The translations under genes and the position numbers were made by a program. From Actinomycetota bacterium (GTDB taxonomy: Bacteria; Actinomycetota; Actinomycetes; Nanopelagicales; Nanopelagicaceae): 47,284 nt of DNA. The notes beneath the pieces were generated by a model. It was not told where the DNA came from. It searched no databases and saw only the letters and a program-made list of their open reading frames with translations. Position 1 is the first letter of the stretch. Every line of letters starts with the position of its first letter. Where the stretch lies: the NCBI GenBank assembly GCA_026392845.1, contig JAPLBJ010000070.1, positions 1-47,284 on the forward strand, given 5' to 3'. Below are positions 9,346 to 16,935 of this stretch, piece by piece.

Positions 9346-9375
9346 TTGGCGCTTCGGGCATTCCTGCGATAGATT
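9346..9375 (+). promoter_or_regulatory. Candidate promoter of the tRNA-Gly gene
   Basis: A TTGGCG at 9346-9351 and a TAGATT at 9370-9375 are separated by 18 bases. A transcript would start about four bases before the tRNA-Gly 5' end at 9386. The assignment is by eye from spacing only. Confidence 0.35.
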
Positions 9376-9385
9376 TCGCTTCCTC

Positions 9386-9458
9386 GCGGACGTAGCGCAG
9401 TTGGTAGCGCGGAACCTTGCCAAGGTTCAGGTCGCCGGTTCGAACCCGGTCGTCCGCT
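9386..9458 (+). tRNA. tRNA-Gly (anticodon GCC)
   Basis: A 73-nt cloverleaf. The acceptor stem GCGGACG pairs with CGTCCGC and is followed by discriminator T. The D-arm lies at AGCGCAGTTGGTAGCGC, the anticodon stem is GAACC/GGTTC around loop TTGCCAA (anticodon GCC), and the T-arm contains GGTTCGAACCC. The 3' CCA is not encoded. The antisense strand lies within the open frame upstream of pabB, which is therefore not coding there. Confidence 0.97.
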
Positions 9459-9465
9459 CTGAATA

Positions 9466-9511
9466 AGCGCCGCTGTACTTGATATGAATTTCATATCGAT
9501 ACGGTGGCGCT
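9466..9511. repeat. Long near-continuous inverted repeat (hairpin) between tRNA-Gly and tRNA-Cys
   Basis: The outer arms AGCGCC (9466-9471) and GGCGCT (9506-9511) pair perfectly. The inner 17-base palindrome GATATGAATTTCATATC (9481-9497) has a single central base. The intervening 9472-9480 and 9498-9505 pair with G-U wobbles, two mismatches and one bulge. As RNA this forms a stem of about 20 bp. The plus-strand 3' flank is CTTTCT rather than a long U tract, so it is at best a weak intrinsic terminator. It could also be an RNA-processing structure or a protein-binding dyad. Confidence 0.7.
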
Positions 9512-9519
9512 CTTTCTAT

Positions 9520-9590
9520 GGTCGGGTGGCCGAGAGGCGAGGCTCAGGACTGCAAATCCTGCTACACGGGTTCAAATCCCGTCCCGACCT
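9520..9590 (+). tRNA. tRNA-Cys (anticodon GCA)
   Basis: A 71-nt cloverleaf. Acceptor GGTCGGG pairs with CCCGACC, discriminator T. The anticodon stem CAGGA/TCCTG encloses CTGCAAA (anticodon GCA), and the T-arm is CGGGTTCAAATCCCG. CCA is not encoded. It starts nine bases after the inter-tRNA hairpin, so it may share the tRNA-Gly transcript. Confidence 0.97.
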
Positions 9591-9626
9591 CTAGTACAAA
9601 ACGACACAAGAAATTGTGAGGGTGTG

Positions 9627-9971
9627 ATGGAGCTAGAGAAATCAGAACGACCTTGGGGTCGCTATGAAGTTCTGCAAGAAGGTGCACACCATAAAACAAA
9701 ATGCATCTGGGTCTATCCAGGCAAGCGTTTGTCGTATCAACGTCATCAAAAGCGAGCAGAGCATTGGTTTATTGTTTCCGGAAGCGCCGAGATAACTTTG
9801 AATGGCGTAGTCACAAAAAATAGTGCAGGCGATTCAATAACGATTGGAATTGGCGATTTACATCGCATCGGAAACATTGGTACTGACGACGTTATTTTTA
9901 TTGAAGTACAAACCGGAACATACTTTGGAGAAGATGATATTGAGCGTATTGAGGACGATTTCGGACGCTAA
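9627..9971 (+). CDS. Small cupin protein, mannose-6-phosphate isomerase type II-like
   Basis: A 114-residue single-domain cupin resembling the C-terminal isomerase domain of bifunctional mannose-1-phosphate guanylyltransferase/mannose-6-phosphate isomerase. The N-terminal ERPWGRYEVL, the metal-binding motif around YQRHQKRAEHWFIVSG (two His and a Glu) and IGIGDLHRIGN support this. The ATG at 9627 follows GAGG at 9618-9621. The frame upstream overlaps tRNA-Cys and is not used. It could supply mannose 6-phosphate for GDP-mannose, which PimA in this window consumes; that link is inference. Free-standing cupins of this type can have other sugar-phosphate roles. It may be transcribed with the tRNAs upstream. 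Confidence 0.8.
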   Translation: MELEKSERPWGRYEVLQEGAHHKTKCIWVYPGKRLSYQRHQKRAEHWFIVSGSAEITLNGVVTKNSAGDSITIGIGDLHRIGNIGTDDVIFIEVQTGTYFGEDDIERIEDDFGR

Positions 9972-9998
9972 TTGATTTGAAATATCGTGGGGTATGAT
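9972..9998 (+). promoter_or_regulatory. Candidate promoter of tRNA-Val
   Basis: TTGATT at 9972-9977 and TATGAT at 9993-9998, spaced by 15 bases, directly after the cupin stop codon. The -10 ends 11 bases before the mature tRNA 5' end at 10010. The -10 match is good and the spacer is short. Confidence 0.45.
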
Positions 9999-10009
9999 TT
10001 CCCCAGCAA

Positions 10010-10081
10010 GGATCGTTGGCTCAGCGGTAGAGCACCACATTGACATTGTGGGGGTCACTGGTTCGATCCCAGTACGGTCCA
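10010..10081 (+). tRNA. tRNA-Val (anticodon GAC)
   Basis: A 72-nt cloverleaf. Acceptor GGATCGT pairs with ACGGTCC (one G-U pair), discriminator A. The anticodon stem CCACA/TGTGG encloses TTGACAT (anticodon GAC), and the T-arm contains GGTTCGATCCC. CCA is not encoded. It ends ten bases before the convergent phosphotransferase gene. Confidence 0.97.
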
Positions 10082-10091
10082 CGTAGAACGA

Positions 10092-11063
10092 CTAACTATC
10101 TAGAAATACTCGCAGCCTTCGAAGTGTCTCTTCCAGATATGTCGGAATCAACTCTTGATGTTCTTGATTATTGGTTTCATAGAGATAGTTGAGCAGCATG
10201 AGTCGCCTGTGAATGAGAAGCATCTCTAGATCTGCCTTTATGTGCGGTGGTAATTGACTTACTGATGTATATCCATTGAGTATGGCCTCATCTTGTTCCG
10301 GCGTATCCAAATAATATAGAGCTGTTGCAATATCTTGAATTGGTAAACCAATCCCACAGTCATCAAAATCGAAAATAGAGAGTTGATTGTTATACCATTT
10401 CATATTCCAGCCATGCAGATCGGCATGAATGATTTGAGGATTTTCCCGAGAATAAAGTGCATCGGTTCCAGCAGTAATTTTCTTGAATGCAGCGTCAATC
10501 AAATCCTTTTCCTGACTTTCTAATTTGCTCTTATCACTGAGTAAGAAATCTTCCGTTTCCCAAAACGGATCTTGGAAGGATGGAAGCGCCGCATCACTTG
10601 GAAGAACAAAATCCTTCGACGATTCATGCATCCGCGCCATTGCCTGACCCAATGCCTGTAACTGCTCCAGAGTCGGTTCATCGCCAACTTCTTCACCATC
10701 GAGCCACGAATAGAGAATGCAATTAAGCTCTCGTCCACTTTGAGCATGCGCCACGGTGGTGACGAATTTTCCGGATTTATTTGCTATGGGCCGTGGTGTA
10801 AGGATTTCATCCACATTTTCTAGAAACTTTACCCAAGCGACCTCCGCGCGGATGTTTTCAGCACTTCGTGGAGAATTGATATTGATACGCAGAGCGTAAT
10901 TCGTCGAGTCGGTGGTAGCAACCTTGAAAGTTGCGTTGTATTCATAGTTGATGGATTCGATACTTTTGATTGAGAATTCATATGCCTCTAAAACAGTAGA
11001 AGCAAAGATAGTTAGCTCTGATATCTGCTCTGTTTCCGGCAATTCAAAAAAATTTGCGCTCAC
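10092..11063 (-). CDS. Aminoglycoside/choline-kinase-like phosphotransferase (APH fold)
   Basis: A 323-residue protein with the APH kinase core. The catalytic loop HADLHGWN (Brenner-type H-x-D-x4-N) and the metal-binding IFDFDDCG lie in the second half, and an ALRIN lysine-lobe strand lies near the N-terminus. Substrate is unknown; the fold covers homoserine, choline, fructosamine and antibiotic kinases. The frame stays open to 11150, but that would overlap the divergent LysE gene. A GTG at 11063, preceded six bases upstream by a TATTAT -10-like hexamer and giving an N-terminus ANFFELPETEQ typical of the family, is preferred. A GTG at 11099 is the alternative. It converges on tRNA-Val. Confidence 0.75.
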   Translation of the reverse strand: MSANFFELPETEQISELTIFASTVLEAYEFSIKSIESINYEYNATFKVATTDSTNYALRININSPRSAENIRAEVAWVKFLENVDEILTPRPIANKSGKFVTTVAHAQSGRELNCILYSWLDGEEVGDEPTLEQLQALGQAMARMHESSKDFVLPSDAALPSFQDPFWETEDFLLSDKSKLESQEKDLIDAAFKKITAGTDALYSRENPQIIHADLHGWNMKWYNNQLSIFDFDDCGIGLPIQDIATALYYLDTPEQDEAILNGYTSVSQLPPHIKADLEMLLIHRRLMLLNYLYETNNQEHQELIPTYLEETLRRLRVFLDS

Positions 11064-11103
11064 CAGATAATAATATCCAGGGTCATCAGGTATCGTCACT
11101 CCA
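11064..11103. promoter_or_regulatory. Divergent promoter region, APH-like / LysE
   Basis: The 40 bases between the two inferred starts contain a minus-strand TATTAT at 11070-11075, six bases before the GTG at 11063, and a plus-strand TATCGT at 11091-11096, seven bases before the ATG at 11104. Neither gene has a Shine-Dalgarno, so both transcripts may be leaderless. Assigned by eye. Confidence 0.4.
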
Positions 11104-11706
11104 ATGATTGCATTTATTCCTGGCTTCTTAGCCGGTCTTTCCCTGATCATCGCAATAGGTGCTCAAAACGCATTTGTAATCAAACAAGGTCTCACGAAAC
11201 AACATGTTTTCCTCACTGTTTCTATCTGCGCCATTTCAGATGCTCTACTCATTGCATTAGGTGCGGCTGGACTTGGCCAAATTCTTCAATCTCTTCCGAC
11301 GCTGCTGGAATTTATTAGATGGTTCGGGGTCGCATATCTAACATGGTTCGGTATCAAGAGTGTTCGTTCCGTATTCAAAAGCCAAGCGATGGGCTCTTCT
11401 ACTGGTGAATCCCCCAACACTAAAAAAGTTGCTACAACAGTCTTGGGTTTTACCTTCCTCAATCCCCACGTCTATTTGGATACAGTGATTTTGCTGGGAA
11501 GTATTTCGAATCAGTTCAAAGAAGATCGCTGGTTCTTTAGCCTTGGAGCCATGCTTGCAAGCCTCGTTTGGTTTACATCAATTGGATACGGGGCAAAAGT
11601 AATGTCTAGATTTATGTCAAAGCCAATATTCTGGAAAATTCTCGATTCAATTATTGCCTGCGTAATGTTTTCAATTGCTGGCTATCTGGCTTTTGCTACA
11701 TTATGA
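11104..11706 (+). CDS. LysE/ArgO-family amino acid exporter
   Basis: A 200-residue membrane protein with about six hydrophobic helices. The LysE family motif IGAQNAFVIKQGL lies at residues 17-30 (compare ArgO and C. glutamicum LysE), and FLNPHVYLD lies mid-protein. The family exports basic amino acids such as lysine and arginine. No LysG-type regulator is adjacent. The ATG at 11104 has a -10-like hexamer seven bases upstream and no ribosome-binding site. Its last six bases overlap the convergent beta-propeller gene. The family is firm, the substrate inferred. Confidence 0.88.
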   Translation: MIAFIPGFLAGLSLIIAIGAQNAFVIKQGLTKQHVFLTVSICAISDALLIALGAAGLGQILQSLPTLLEFIRWFGVAYLTWFGIKSVRSVFKSQAMGSSTGESPNTKKVATTVLGFTFLNPHVYLDTVILLGSISNQFKEDRWFFSLGAMLASLVWFTSIGYGAKVMSRFMSKPIFWKILDSIIACVMFSIAGYLAFATL

Positions 11707-12606
11707 AATAGTTACTGCCCGACCGCCTAAATACCATTCAGTGAAATAGACATCACCCTTTGATGAAACAGTTATGCCGTGGGGACTATTGAGCTTTCCC
11801 TCGAAAACATCCGGTGCAACTGAATCTGTGCCAGATAATTTATTCGGCCAACCTTCGCGCGTATTCACATTTGAAGTTGGAATAATCGCGCGTACCTCGT
11901 CACTGAGATCAATTGCAAGAATTGCGCCAAAGAGGTCAGTGACAAGTAAGTCGCTCCCCCGCACAGCAAGAGATGAAGGGCTGGTCATGATTGAATCAGA
12001 AACACTGCGTATAAGAGATCCGTCTTCTTTGAAATAGAGAATTCTTTTATTACTTCTATCAGCTACCACAATTCGAGTTATTGATTCTCGTGTATCAATT
12101 TCAACTCCGTGAGGACAATCAAATTTTGTACCACTTGAAGATCCGTCAAAAGTTTCAATAGCGCCATTTGTTCTAACAACATGGACCAAACTTAGGCCAT
12201 AACCATCACCAATCCAGATATCGCCATTGACAGCTAATGCAATAGAAGTTGGTCTCCATTTATCTTGTTCGTCAGCGTTGCGCACAGGTTGTTTGATAGT
12301 GCGCAAAATCTTTCCATCTAGATTGATTTGGACAACTTGTCCTGGAGCTTGCGCACCTGGATCACAAATCCAAATGGTGTCATCGCTGGCAACTGCAATT
12401 CCATGTGAAACAGCGACGCCGACTTCAACTCTTATATGTGATTTTGTTACAGGATCTAGGAATATTAGAGCTGCGCCACCAGGTGCTTCGAATACAATTC
12501 GACCATCACTGAGCACACCAATACCTGAATGCATCCAGCCTTGCTTTGAATCTCCGTCAAAAAGTGTTCGCCAAACAACTGGTACGTTCAAATCCTTCAA
12601 TTCCAA
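11701..12606 (-). CDS. NHL/SMP-30-like beta-propeller protein of a P450 operon
   Basis: A 301-residue protein made of repeated propeller-blade motifs, for example PTSIALAVNGDIWIGDGYG, SPSSLAVRGSDLLVTDLFG and SPHGITVSSKGDVYFTEW. These resemble NHL and SMP-30/gluconolactonase blades. There is no signal peptide, so it is probably cytoplasmic. It starts ten bases inside the end of the P450 gene and is the last gene of the ferredoxin-reductase-P450 operon. It may act on the P450 product, for example as a lactonase or lyase, or be a binding protein. The metal-binding residues of true SMP-30 enzymes cannot be assigned by eye, so the reaction is unknown. Confidence 0.7.
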   Translation of the reverse strand: MELKDLNVPVVWRTLFDGDSKQGWMHSGIGVLSDGRIVFEAPGGAALIFLDPVTKSHIRVEVGVAVSHGIAVASDDTIWICDPGAQAPGQVVQINLDGKILRTIKQPVRNADEQDKWRPTSIALAVNGDIWIGDGYGLSLVHVVRTNGAIETFDGSSSGTKFDCPHGVEIDTRESITRIVVADRSNKRILYFKEDGSLIRSVSDSIMTSPSSLAVRGSDLLVTDLFGAILAIDLSDEVRAIIPTSNVNTREGWPNKLSGTDSVAPDVFEGKLNSPHGITVSSKGDVYFTEWYLGGRAVTIS

Positions 12607-13799
12607 GACACCATAAGTTCGCCTGCTTCATAGGTTGCAACAGGATGCGCGAATGGACCTGGTTCATTTTGTTCTGCATGAACAAGATGAAGACTTGGAA
12701 TGCCGTTGATAAGTTGCATAACACCTTCACGGATTTCAACACGAGCAACTTGTTGTCCTACGCATCCATGTATTCCATGGCCAAATCCAATATGGCCAAA
12801 AGCATCGCGAGATAGGTCGAATTTATCGGGATCTGGAAATTGACGCTCGTCATGATTTGCTGCAACTGGTGAAACAGATACCGATTGTCCAGCTTTGATA
12901 TGAACATCGCCCAGAGTTAGGTCCTCTGTCGCGGTACGAGGAAAAAGAGTTAGAAACATTGCACCAACGCGCATGAACTCTTCCATCCCACCAGCAATTA
13001 GTGTTGGGTCATCACGAAGCGCTTTGAGCTGTTCAGGATTATTGAGAAGCGCTGTCATGCAGGTTGTAATCATGTAGGCAACTGAATCTCGACCTGAGAC
13101 CATCAAAGAGAGTGTAAGGCCTTCGATTTCAGGAACTAATAAATCGCTGCGCAAAAGATCGCTAAGAACATCTTCTGCTAACTCATCCTTCTTTACTGGT
13201 AATACACGACGTAAGAATTCAACCTTTTGCTCTGTTGTCGAATCCCCCACAAATAATTTCGAATATTCTTGGCGAAATTGTTCTGGAATACCAAGAACAC
13301 GCATGTGACCAGCTGCAGATATTGGCTGAGAGTAATGCTCTGTCACATCTACCGGTGTTGGTTGAGACATCAAATGCTTGAGTTGTTTGGCCACAATTTC
13401 TTTCATATCACTTTCATATCCGCGAGCAGAGCGCACCGAGTACCTATTCAAGATAGTTCTGCGAATTCGTGCATGCTGTTCGCCATCTAGACCTAGGACA
13501 TTTCCAAGATCCAATTCGCTATCGGAACTCAATCCATATTGTGCTTCGAGTGCTTGTCCATGATGTGCTGGCATGCGCGCCGGTGTCTGACTAAATCTCT
13601 TATCTTCTAGAACCATTTTCGCTAATTCATAGCGATTGATAATCAAGCCTTCATGACCATCTGAGTATTCAAGAGGCGTTGCTGCACCTTCTTCGCGCCA
13701 GATTGCAAAAGTTGGAGATGGACAAGTTGGTGTTCCATCGTTAGGAATTCTTCGCACTTGATGCATAGGGCATTGCTCTTGCTTTGTATCCTCGCTCAT
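12597..13799 (-). CDS. Cytochrome P450
   Basis: A 400-residue bacterial soluble P450. The heme-binding loop FGHGIHGCVGQ carries the axial cysteine near residue 350. The K-helix E-x2-R is in EEFMR, followed by the PERF-like FPDPDKFDLSR. The I-helix reads SGRDSVAYM, where most have AG(D/E)TT: the acid-alcohol pair is kept as Asp-Ser. It lies four bases after the ferredoxin reductase gene, and its own ferredoxin and reductase are encoded upstream, so it is a class I three-component system with dedicated redox partners. The substrate is unknown; no biosynthetic cluster surrounds it. The following propeller protein overlaps by ten bases. Confidence 0.93.
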   Translation of the reverse strand: MSEDTKQEQCPMHQVRRIPNDGTPTCPSPTFAIWREEGAATPLEYSDGHEGLIINRYELAKMVLEDKRFSQTPARMPAHHGQALEAQYGLSSDSELDLGNVLGLDGEQHARIRRTILNRYSVRSARGYESDMKEIVAKQLKHLMSQPTPVDVTEHYSQPISAAGHMRVLGIPEQFRQEYSKLFVGDSTTEQKVEFLRRVLPVKKDELAEDVLSDLLRSDLLVPEIEGLTLSLMVSGRDSVAYMITTCMTALLNNPEQLKALRDDPTLIAGGMEEFMRVGAMFLTLFPRTATEDLTLGDVHIKAGQSVSVSPVAANHDERQFPDPDKFDLSRDAFGHIGFGHGIHGCVGQQVARVEIREGVMQLINGIPSLHLVHAEQNEPGPFAHPVATYEAGELMVSWN

Positions 13800-13803
13800 T
13801 GAA

Positions 13804-14964
13804 CTATGCCTCCATCATTGCTCTAGATTGCCTAAATTCTCGCGGCATATTCCAACCTACGATTCCAGTGGTAACTCCGTTGCTTATGGTAGCCGCGACA
13901 AAGCGGTTATCGCTAGGACTTCCGTGCACAATTGTCAGCGGAATATCCGCTTCTAAATTTCCAAGCATGAGAATCTTATTTCCAAAGATTTCAGACCAGA
14001 AAAATGGATGAGTCGTTGGGCTGGATTCTCCAGTTGCAATAAATTTGCCAACCGCTAAACCCTGTTCAATAGCTGAGGTCTGATTCTCGAGTCGTAAGGA
14101 CTTTCCCGTGATCGAATTGTGCCAACTGGCTACATCCCCCGCCGCATAAATATGCGGTGCTGCTAAACCATTTGAATCGCATAACACGCCATTTGAAATA
14201 TCCAAGCCAGAATTGGCTAAAAATCCCACATTTGGAATGCAGCCAATTGCAACTACTGCGATCTCACCTGAAACTTTTGATCCATCTGATAAATCAAAAG
14301 TGATTCCTGTTTCTTGCTCTGTTACAGAATTTATCTCAACGCCGTACTTGGCAACTACGCCGTGTTCAATAAAAAGATCATTTACTCGTGAAGCAAAGTG
14401 TCCACCTGTAAGGGGTAGTTGTGGCCTTGCCATTCGATCAATAACCGTGGCGTGGATTCCATACTCGCTAAGCGCGGAAATAACTTCAGATCCAAGGACT
14501 CCCGCGCCAACTACCACTGCACACTTTATTCCAACAAGTGCTTCGCGCAATCCAAGCGCGTCATCAATGGTTCGAAGAACATGGACTCGGCTCATGCTCT
14601 CTGTTCCTGGAAGTCTGCGAACAGATGCCCCTGTGGCAATAATCAAATCTTCAAAGGCAAGGGTTCGTTTACTAGTTCTCACTTCTTTTGAAGCAATATT
14701 CAATTCTTGTGCATCTTCATCGAAAAAAAAATCTAAGCCCAGCTCTGCAAATTTTTCTGCAGAATCAATATTTGTTTGAGCCGCCTGCCACTTTCCTGCA
14801 AGCACTTGTTTTGAAAGTGGAGGCCTGTTATATGGAAGATGTCTTTCGGCGCCGATTAGCGTTATCTTTTTTGTATATCCCTCAGCGCGCAATGATTGTG
14901 CACACGTAAGACCTGCAAGTGAAGCACCAACTATGACAAGACCAGGGTCTTCCACCGAAATCAT
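13804..14964 (-). CDS. NAD(P)H-ferredoxin reductase, FAD-dependent pyridine nucleotide-disulfide oxidoreductase family
   Basis: A 386-residue flavoprotein. It has an N-terminal FAD-binding VIVGASLAGLTCAQSLR block, the RPPLSKQVL segment typical of putidaredoxin/rhodocoxin reductases, an NAD(P)-binding VVVGAGVLGSEV block near the middle and a second FAD contact IYAAGDVASW. It passes electrons from NAD(P)H to the ferredoxin encoded two bases upstream, which would feed the P450. A longer frame starting at 15000 overlaps the ferredoxin gene; the ATG at 14964, just after the ferredoxin stop, is preferred. It has only a short C-terminal domain, as in this family. Confidence 0.9.
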   Translation of the reverse strand: MISVEDPGLVIVGASLAGLTCAQSLRAEGYTKKITLIGAERHLPYNRPPLSKQVLAGKWQAAQTNIDSAEKFAELGLDFFFDEDAQELNIASKEVRTSKRTLAFEDLIIATGASVRRLPGTESMSRVHVLRTIDDALGLREALVGIKCAVVVGAGVLGSEVISALSEYGIHATVIDRMARPQLPLTGGHFASRVNDLFIEHGVVAKYGVEINSVTEQETGITFDLSDGSKVSGEIAVVAIGCIPNVGFLANSGLDISNGVLCDSNGLAAPHIYAAGDVASWHNSITGKSLRLENQTSAIEQGLAVGKFIATGESSPTTHPFFWSEIFGNKILMLGNLEADIPLTIVHGSPSDNRFVAATISNGVTTGIVGWNMPREFRQSRAMMEA

Positions 14965-14966
14965 TT

Positions 14967-15158
14967 CTACTCTTCGAGCGCAATCGCCTTTGCTGGACAC
15001 AACGTTGCCGCCTTGCGAGCAACTGCTATAAATTCATCACTAGGTGTATCAGTGAGTAGAACAACCAAACCATCATCATCTTGATCGAATATCGAACCTG
15101 CAACTAATGCACATTGACCAGCGCCAATGCAGGCATCGCGATCTACTCTGATCTTCAT
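14967..15158 (-). CDS. [3Fe-4S]-type ferredoxin, P450 redox partner
   Basis: A 63-residue ferredoxin beginning MKIRVDRDACIGAGQC and ending with TLCPAKAI. The ligands are Cys10, Cys16 and Cys54, with no fourth cysteine in the first motif, which is the pattern of the [3Fe-4S] ferredoxins that serve actinobacterial P450s. It is the first gene of the ferredoxin-reductase-P450-propeller operon. Upstream on the minus strand a purine-rich AGGAGAG segment (about 15165-15171) can serve as Shine-Dalgarno. Confidence 0.9.
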   Translation of the reverse strand: MKIRVDRDACIGAGQCALVAGSIFDQDDDGLVVLLTDTPSDEFIAVARKAATLCPAKAIALEE

Positions 15159-15251
15159 GCACTCTCCTCTAATCGAAAATCTTAGGTGGATATTAGTACA
15201 GAACAGCCTTGGGGCTGCGAAAGAATTTCGCTATTTTTCCAATTGTTAGTA

Positions 15252-15257
15252 CATAAT
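15252..15257 (+). promoter_or_regulatory. Candidate -10 of the amidinohydrolase-like gene
   Basis: CATAAT ends six bases before the ATG at 15264. There is no Shine-Dalgarno, so a leaderless transcript is suggested. No clear -35 is visible. Confidence 0.35.
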
Positions 15258-15263
15258 CAACCC

Positions 15264-16121
15264 ATGACTCAATGGGGAACTCCAGATATGTATTCCAATC
15301 TCGCACGTGTAATGGTGCGTACTCCAACGACTGTAGGAAAATTCGTTGAAGAGGGTCATTGGCGCATGCCCGATACTGTGGCACTTCTCGAGGAACATAA
15401 GTCATTTACTCAACTACTTGAATCCCTTGGTTGTACTGTCGACGTCGCAGGTTCAATCGATGGCCTTGTCGATTCTGTATATATGCATGACCCAATGATC
15501 ATGACTCCACATGGGGCAATACTTTTGAAAATGGCAAAGCCGGTGCGTTCAACTGAACCAAGTTTCTTCCGTAAAGATTTAGAAAAGATTGGCGTTCCAA
15601 TCCTTGGCGAACTAACTGCTCCCGCATTTGCAGATGGTGGCGACAAAGTTTGGCTCGATGAGAAGACATTATTAATTGGGCACAGCTATCGAACAAACAC
15701 TGCAGGTATCGAACAAATCCGCGAGATGCTCGCACCTTTCGGCGTAGATGTTCTCTCCTTTGACTTGCCACACTATGAAGGACCAGGGGCCGTGCTTCAT
15801 TTAATGAGCGTTCTCTCCCCTATCGCTGGTGATAAGGCCGTTGTCTATGAACCACTTGCACCTGCACGCTTACTTCAATATTTGGAATCACGCGGCATTA
15901 CATGGTTTACCGTGAGCGAAAAAGAGATGCTCACTCAAGGTAGCAATATCTTGGCAATACGCCCAAATGTTGTTGTGCTCGCTGCTGGTAATCCAGAGAT
16001 TGAAAGTAAGTTAAAGAGCGCTGGCGTTGAAGTTCATCTCTTTGCTGGAAATAACGTTGCAGTCAAAGGTGACGGCGGTCCAACATGTATGACAGCACCG
16101 TTATTACGAATTTCTAGTTAG
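15264..16121 (+). CDS. Arginine deiminase / dimethylargininase superfamily protein
   Basis: A 285-residue protein of the guanidino-modifying (amidinotransferase) fold. It has an early MHDPMIMTPHGAI segment with the conserved Asp, FADGGDKVWLD matching the E-G-G-D signature, GHSYRTNTAG carrying the substrate-binding Arg, a central His in LHLMSVLSPI, and the C-terminal nucleophile Cys in GDGGPTCMTAP. Known members hydrolyse arginine, methylated arginine or related guanidines to citrulline plus an amine. An upstream ATG at 15186 is possible but gives a non-conserved extension. Its last 18 bases overlap the convergent hydrolase. The precise substrate is not readable. Confidence 0.82.
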   Translation: MTQWGTPDMYSNLARVMVRTPTTVGKFVEEGHWRMPDTVALLEEHKSFTQLLESLGCTVDVAGSIDGLVDSVYMHDPMIMTPHGAILLKMAKPVRSTEPSFFRKDLEKIGVPILGELTAPAFADGGDKVWLDEKTLLIGHSYRTNTAGIEQIREMLAPFGVDVLSFDLPHYEGPGAVLHLMSVLSPIAGDKAVVYEPLAPARLLQYLESRGITWFTVSEKEMLTQGSNILAIRPNVVVLAAGNPEIESKLKSAGVEVHLFAGNNVAVKGDGGPTCMTAPLLRISS

Positions 16122-16880
16122 GCTTTCAATAAAAGTCAATGAATTCTGAAAGATGAGTTCTGCATCGTAATCAAGAGTCGCTACGTGATAACTGTTGGTG
16201 AGTTCAATACGATTCTTATTCGTCGAAGAAATACCCTTCATTACTATTTCAGTATTTGAAACAGTCAACGTGTGATCATCAACGCTATGGAAAAGTTGAA
16301 CGGGCAAAGTGATCTCCCCCAACTTATCGCGTGTAACTTTTAGCATCTTGATAAGTTCATACGCACCAAGGACTGGCAAGGCGTCATAACCCCACTCAGT
16401 AATTCCGGGACGTTTGATGTCATCTCCTACCGACTTACGCATTTTCTGAAGTCGAGAAAGAACCCAAGCGAGTGGCACTGGAACTGCTGGGACGTGAATC
16501 ATTGGATTTACTAAAATAATTCCGCGCAATTTTGATTGGTGTTTTTCAGTAACGTGTAGCGTTGTTCCGCCACCCATTGATAATCCGCACATAAAAATCA
16601 CATCACACTTCTGTGACAACTCTTCTAGGACTGCTTCCACACATGCTGGCCACTCTTGCCACTTCACTTTATTGAGATCAGATGGCTGCGTTCCATGACC
16701 TGGTAACAATGGAACTCGCACTGTGTAACCACGACCATTGAGAAATTCTGCCCACGGACGCATGGAGGCTGGAGAGCCCGTAAAACCATGAACAAGAATA
16801 ATTCCAATTTTTTCGTTTGCGCCATGACCTTGGGCGCTAAAAGTTTGAACTAATCCAGCAGGTGCTCCGTGTGTATTCAT
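16104..16880 (-). CDS. Alpha/beta hydrolase, carboxylesterase or monoacylglycerol lipase type
   Basis: A 258-residue alpha/beta hydrolase without a signal peptide. The oxyanion strand ILVHGFTGSPASM, LLPGHGTQPSDL and the nucleophile elbow CGLSMGGGT resemble Est30-type carboxylesterases. An Asp in SVDDHTLTVS and the C-terminal His in NSYHVATLDYD complete the triad. The natural substrate is unknown; monoacylglycerols or short-chain esters are typical of the family. It is probably monocistronic: it is flanked by a convergent gene at its 3' end and a divergent exonuclease at its 5' end. Confidence 0.85.
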   Translation of the reverse strand: MNTHGAPAGLVQTFSAQGHGANEKIGIILVHGFTGSPASMRPWAEFLNGRGYTVRVPLLPGHGTQPSDLNKVKWQEWPACVEAVLEELSQKCDVIFMCGLSMGGGTTLHVTEKHQSKLRGIILVNPMIHVPAVPVPLAWVLSRLQKMRKSVGDDIKRPGITEWGYDALPVLGAYELIKMLKVTRDKLGEITLPVQLFHSVDDHTLTVSNTEIVMKGISSTNKNRIELTNSYHVATLDYDAELIFQNSLTFIESLTRNS

Positions 16881-16935
16881 GAGATAAAGGTACGCCTAAC
16901 GCCATTGTCAGTTCAATCACCTATCATCAGAGAAT

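Noticed and set aside
9315-9494. N-terminal extension of pabB
   Set aside because: The extra codons are the antisense of tRNA-Gly and its flank; the conserved protein begins at the ATG at 9314.
9504-9626. N-terminal extension of the cupin gene
   Set aside because: It runs through tRNA-Cys; the ATG at 9627 has its own ribosome-binding site and fits the family.
14213-14779. 188-codon plus-strand open frame opposite the ferredoxin reductase
   Set aside because: It is fully inside a well-identified gene on the other strand and has no recognisable domain or start signal.
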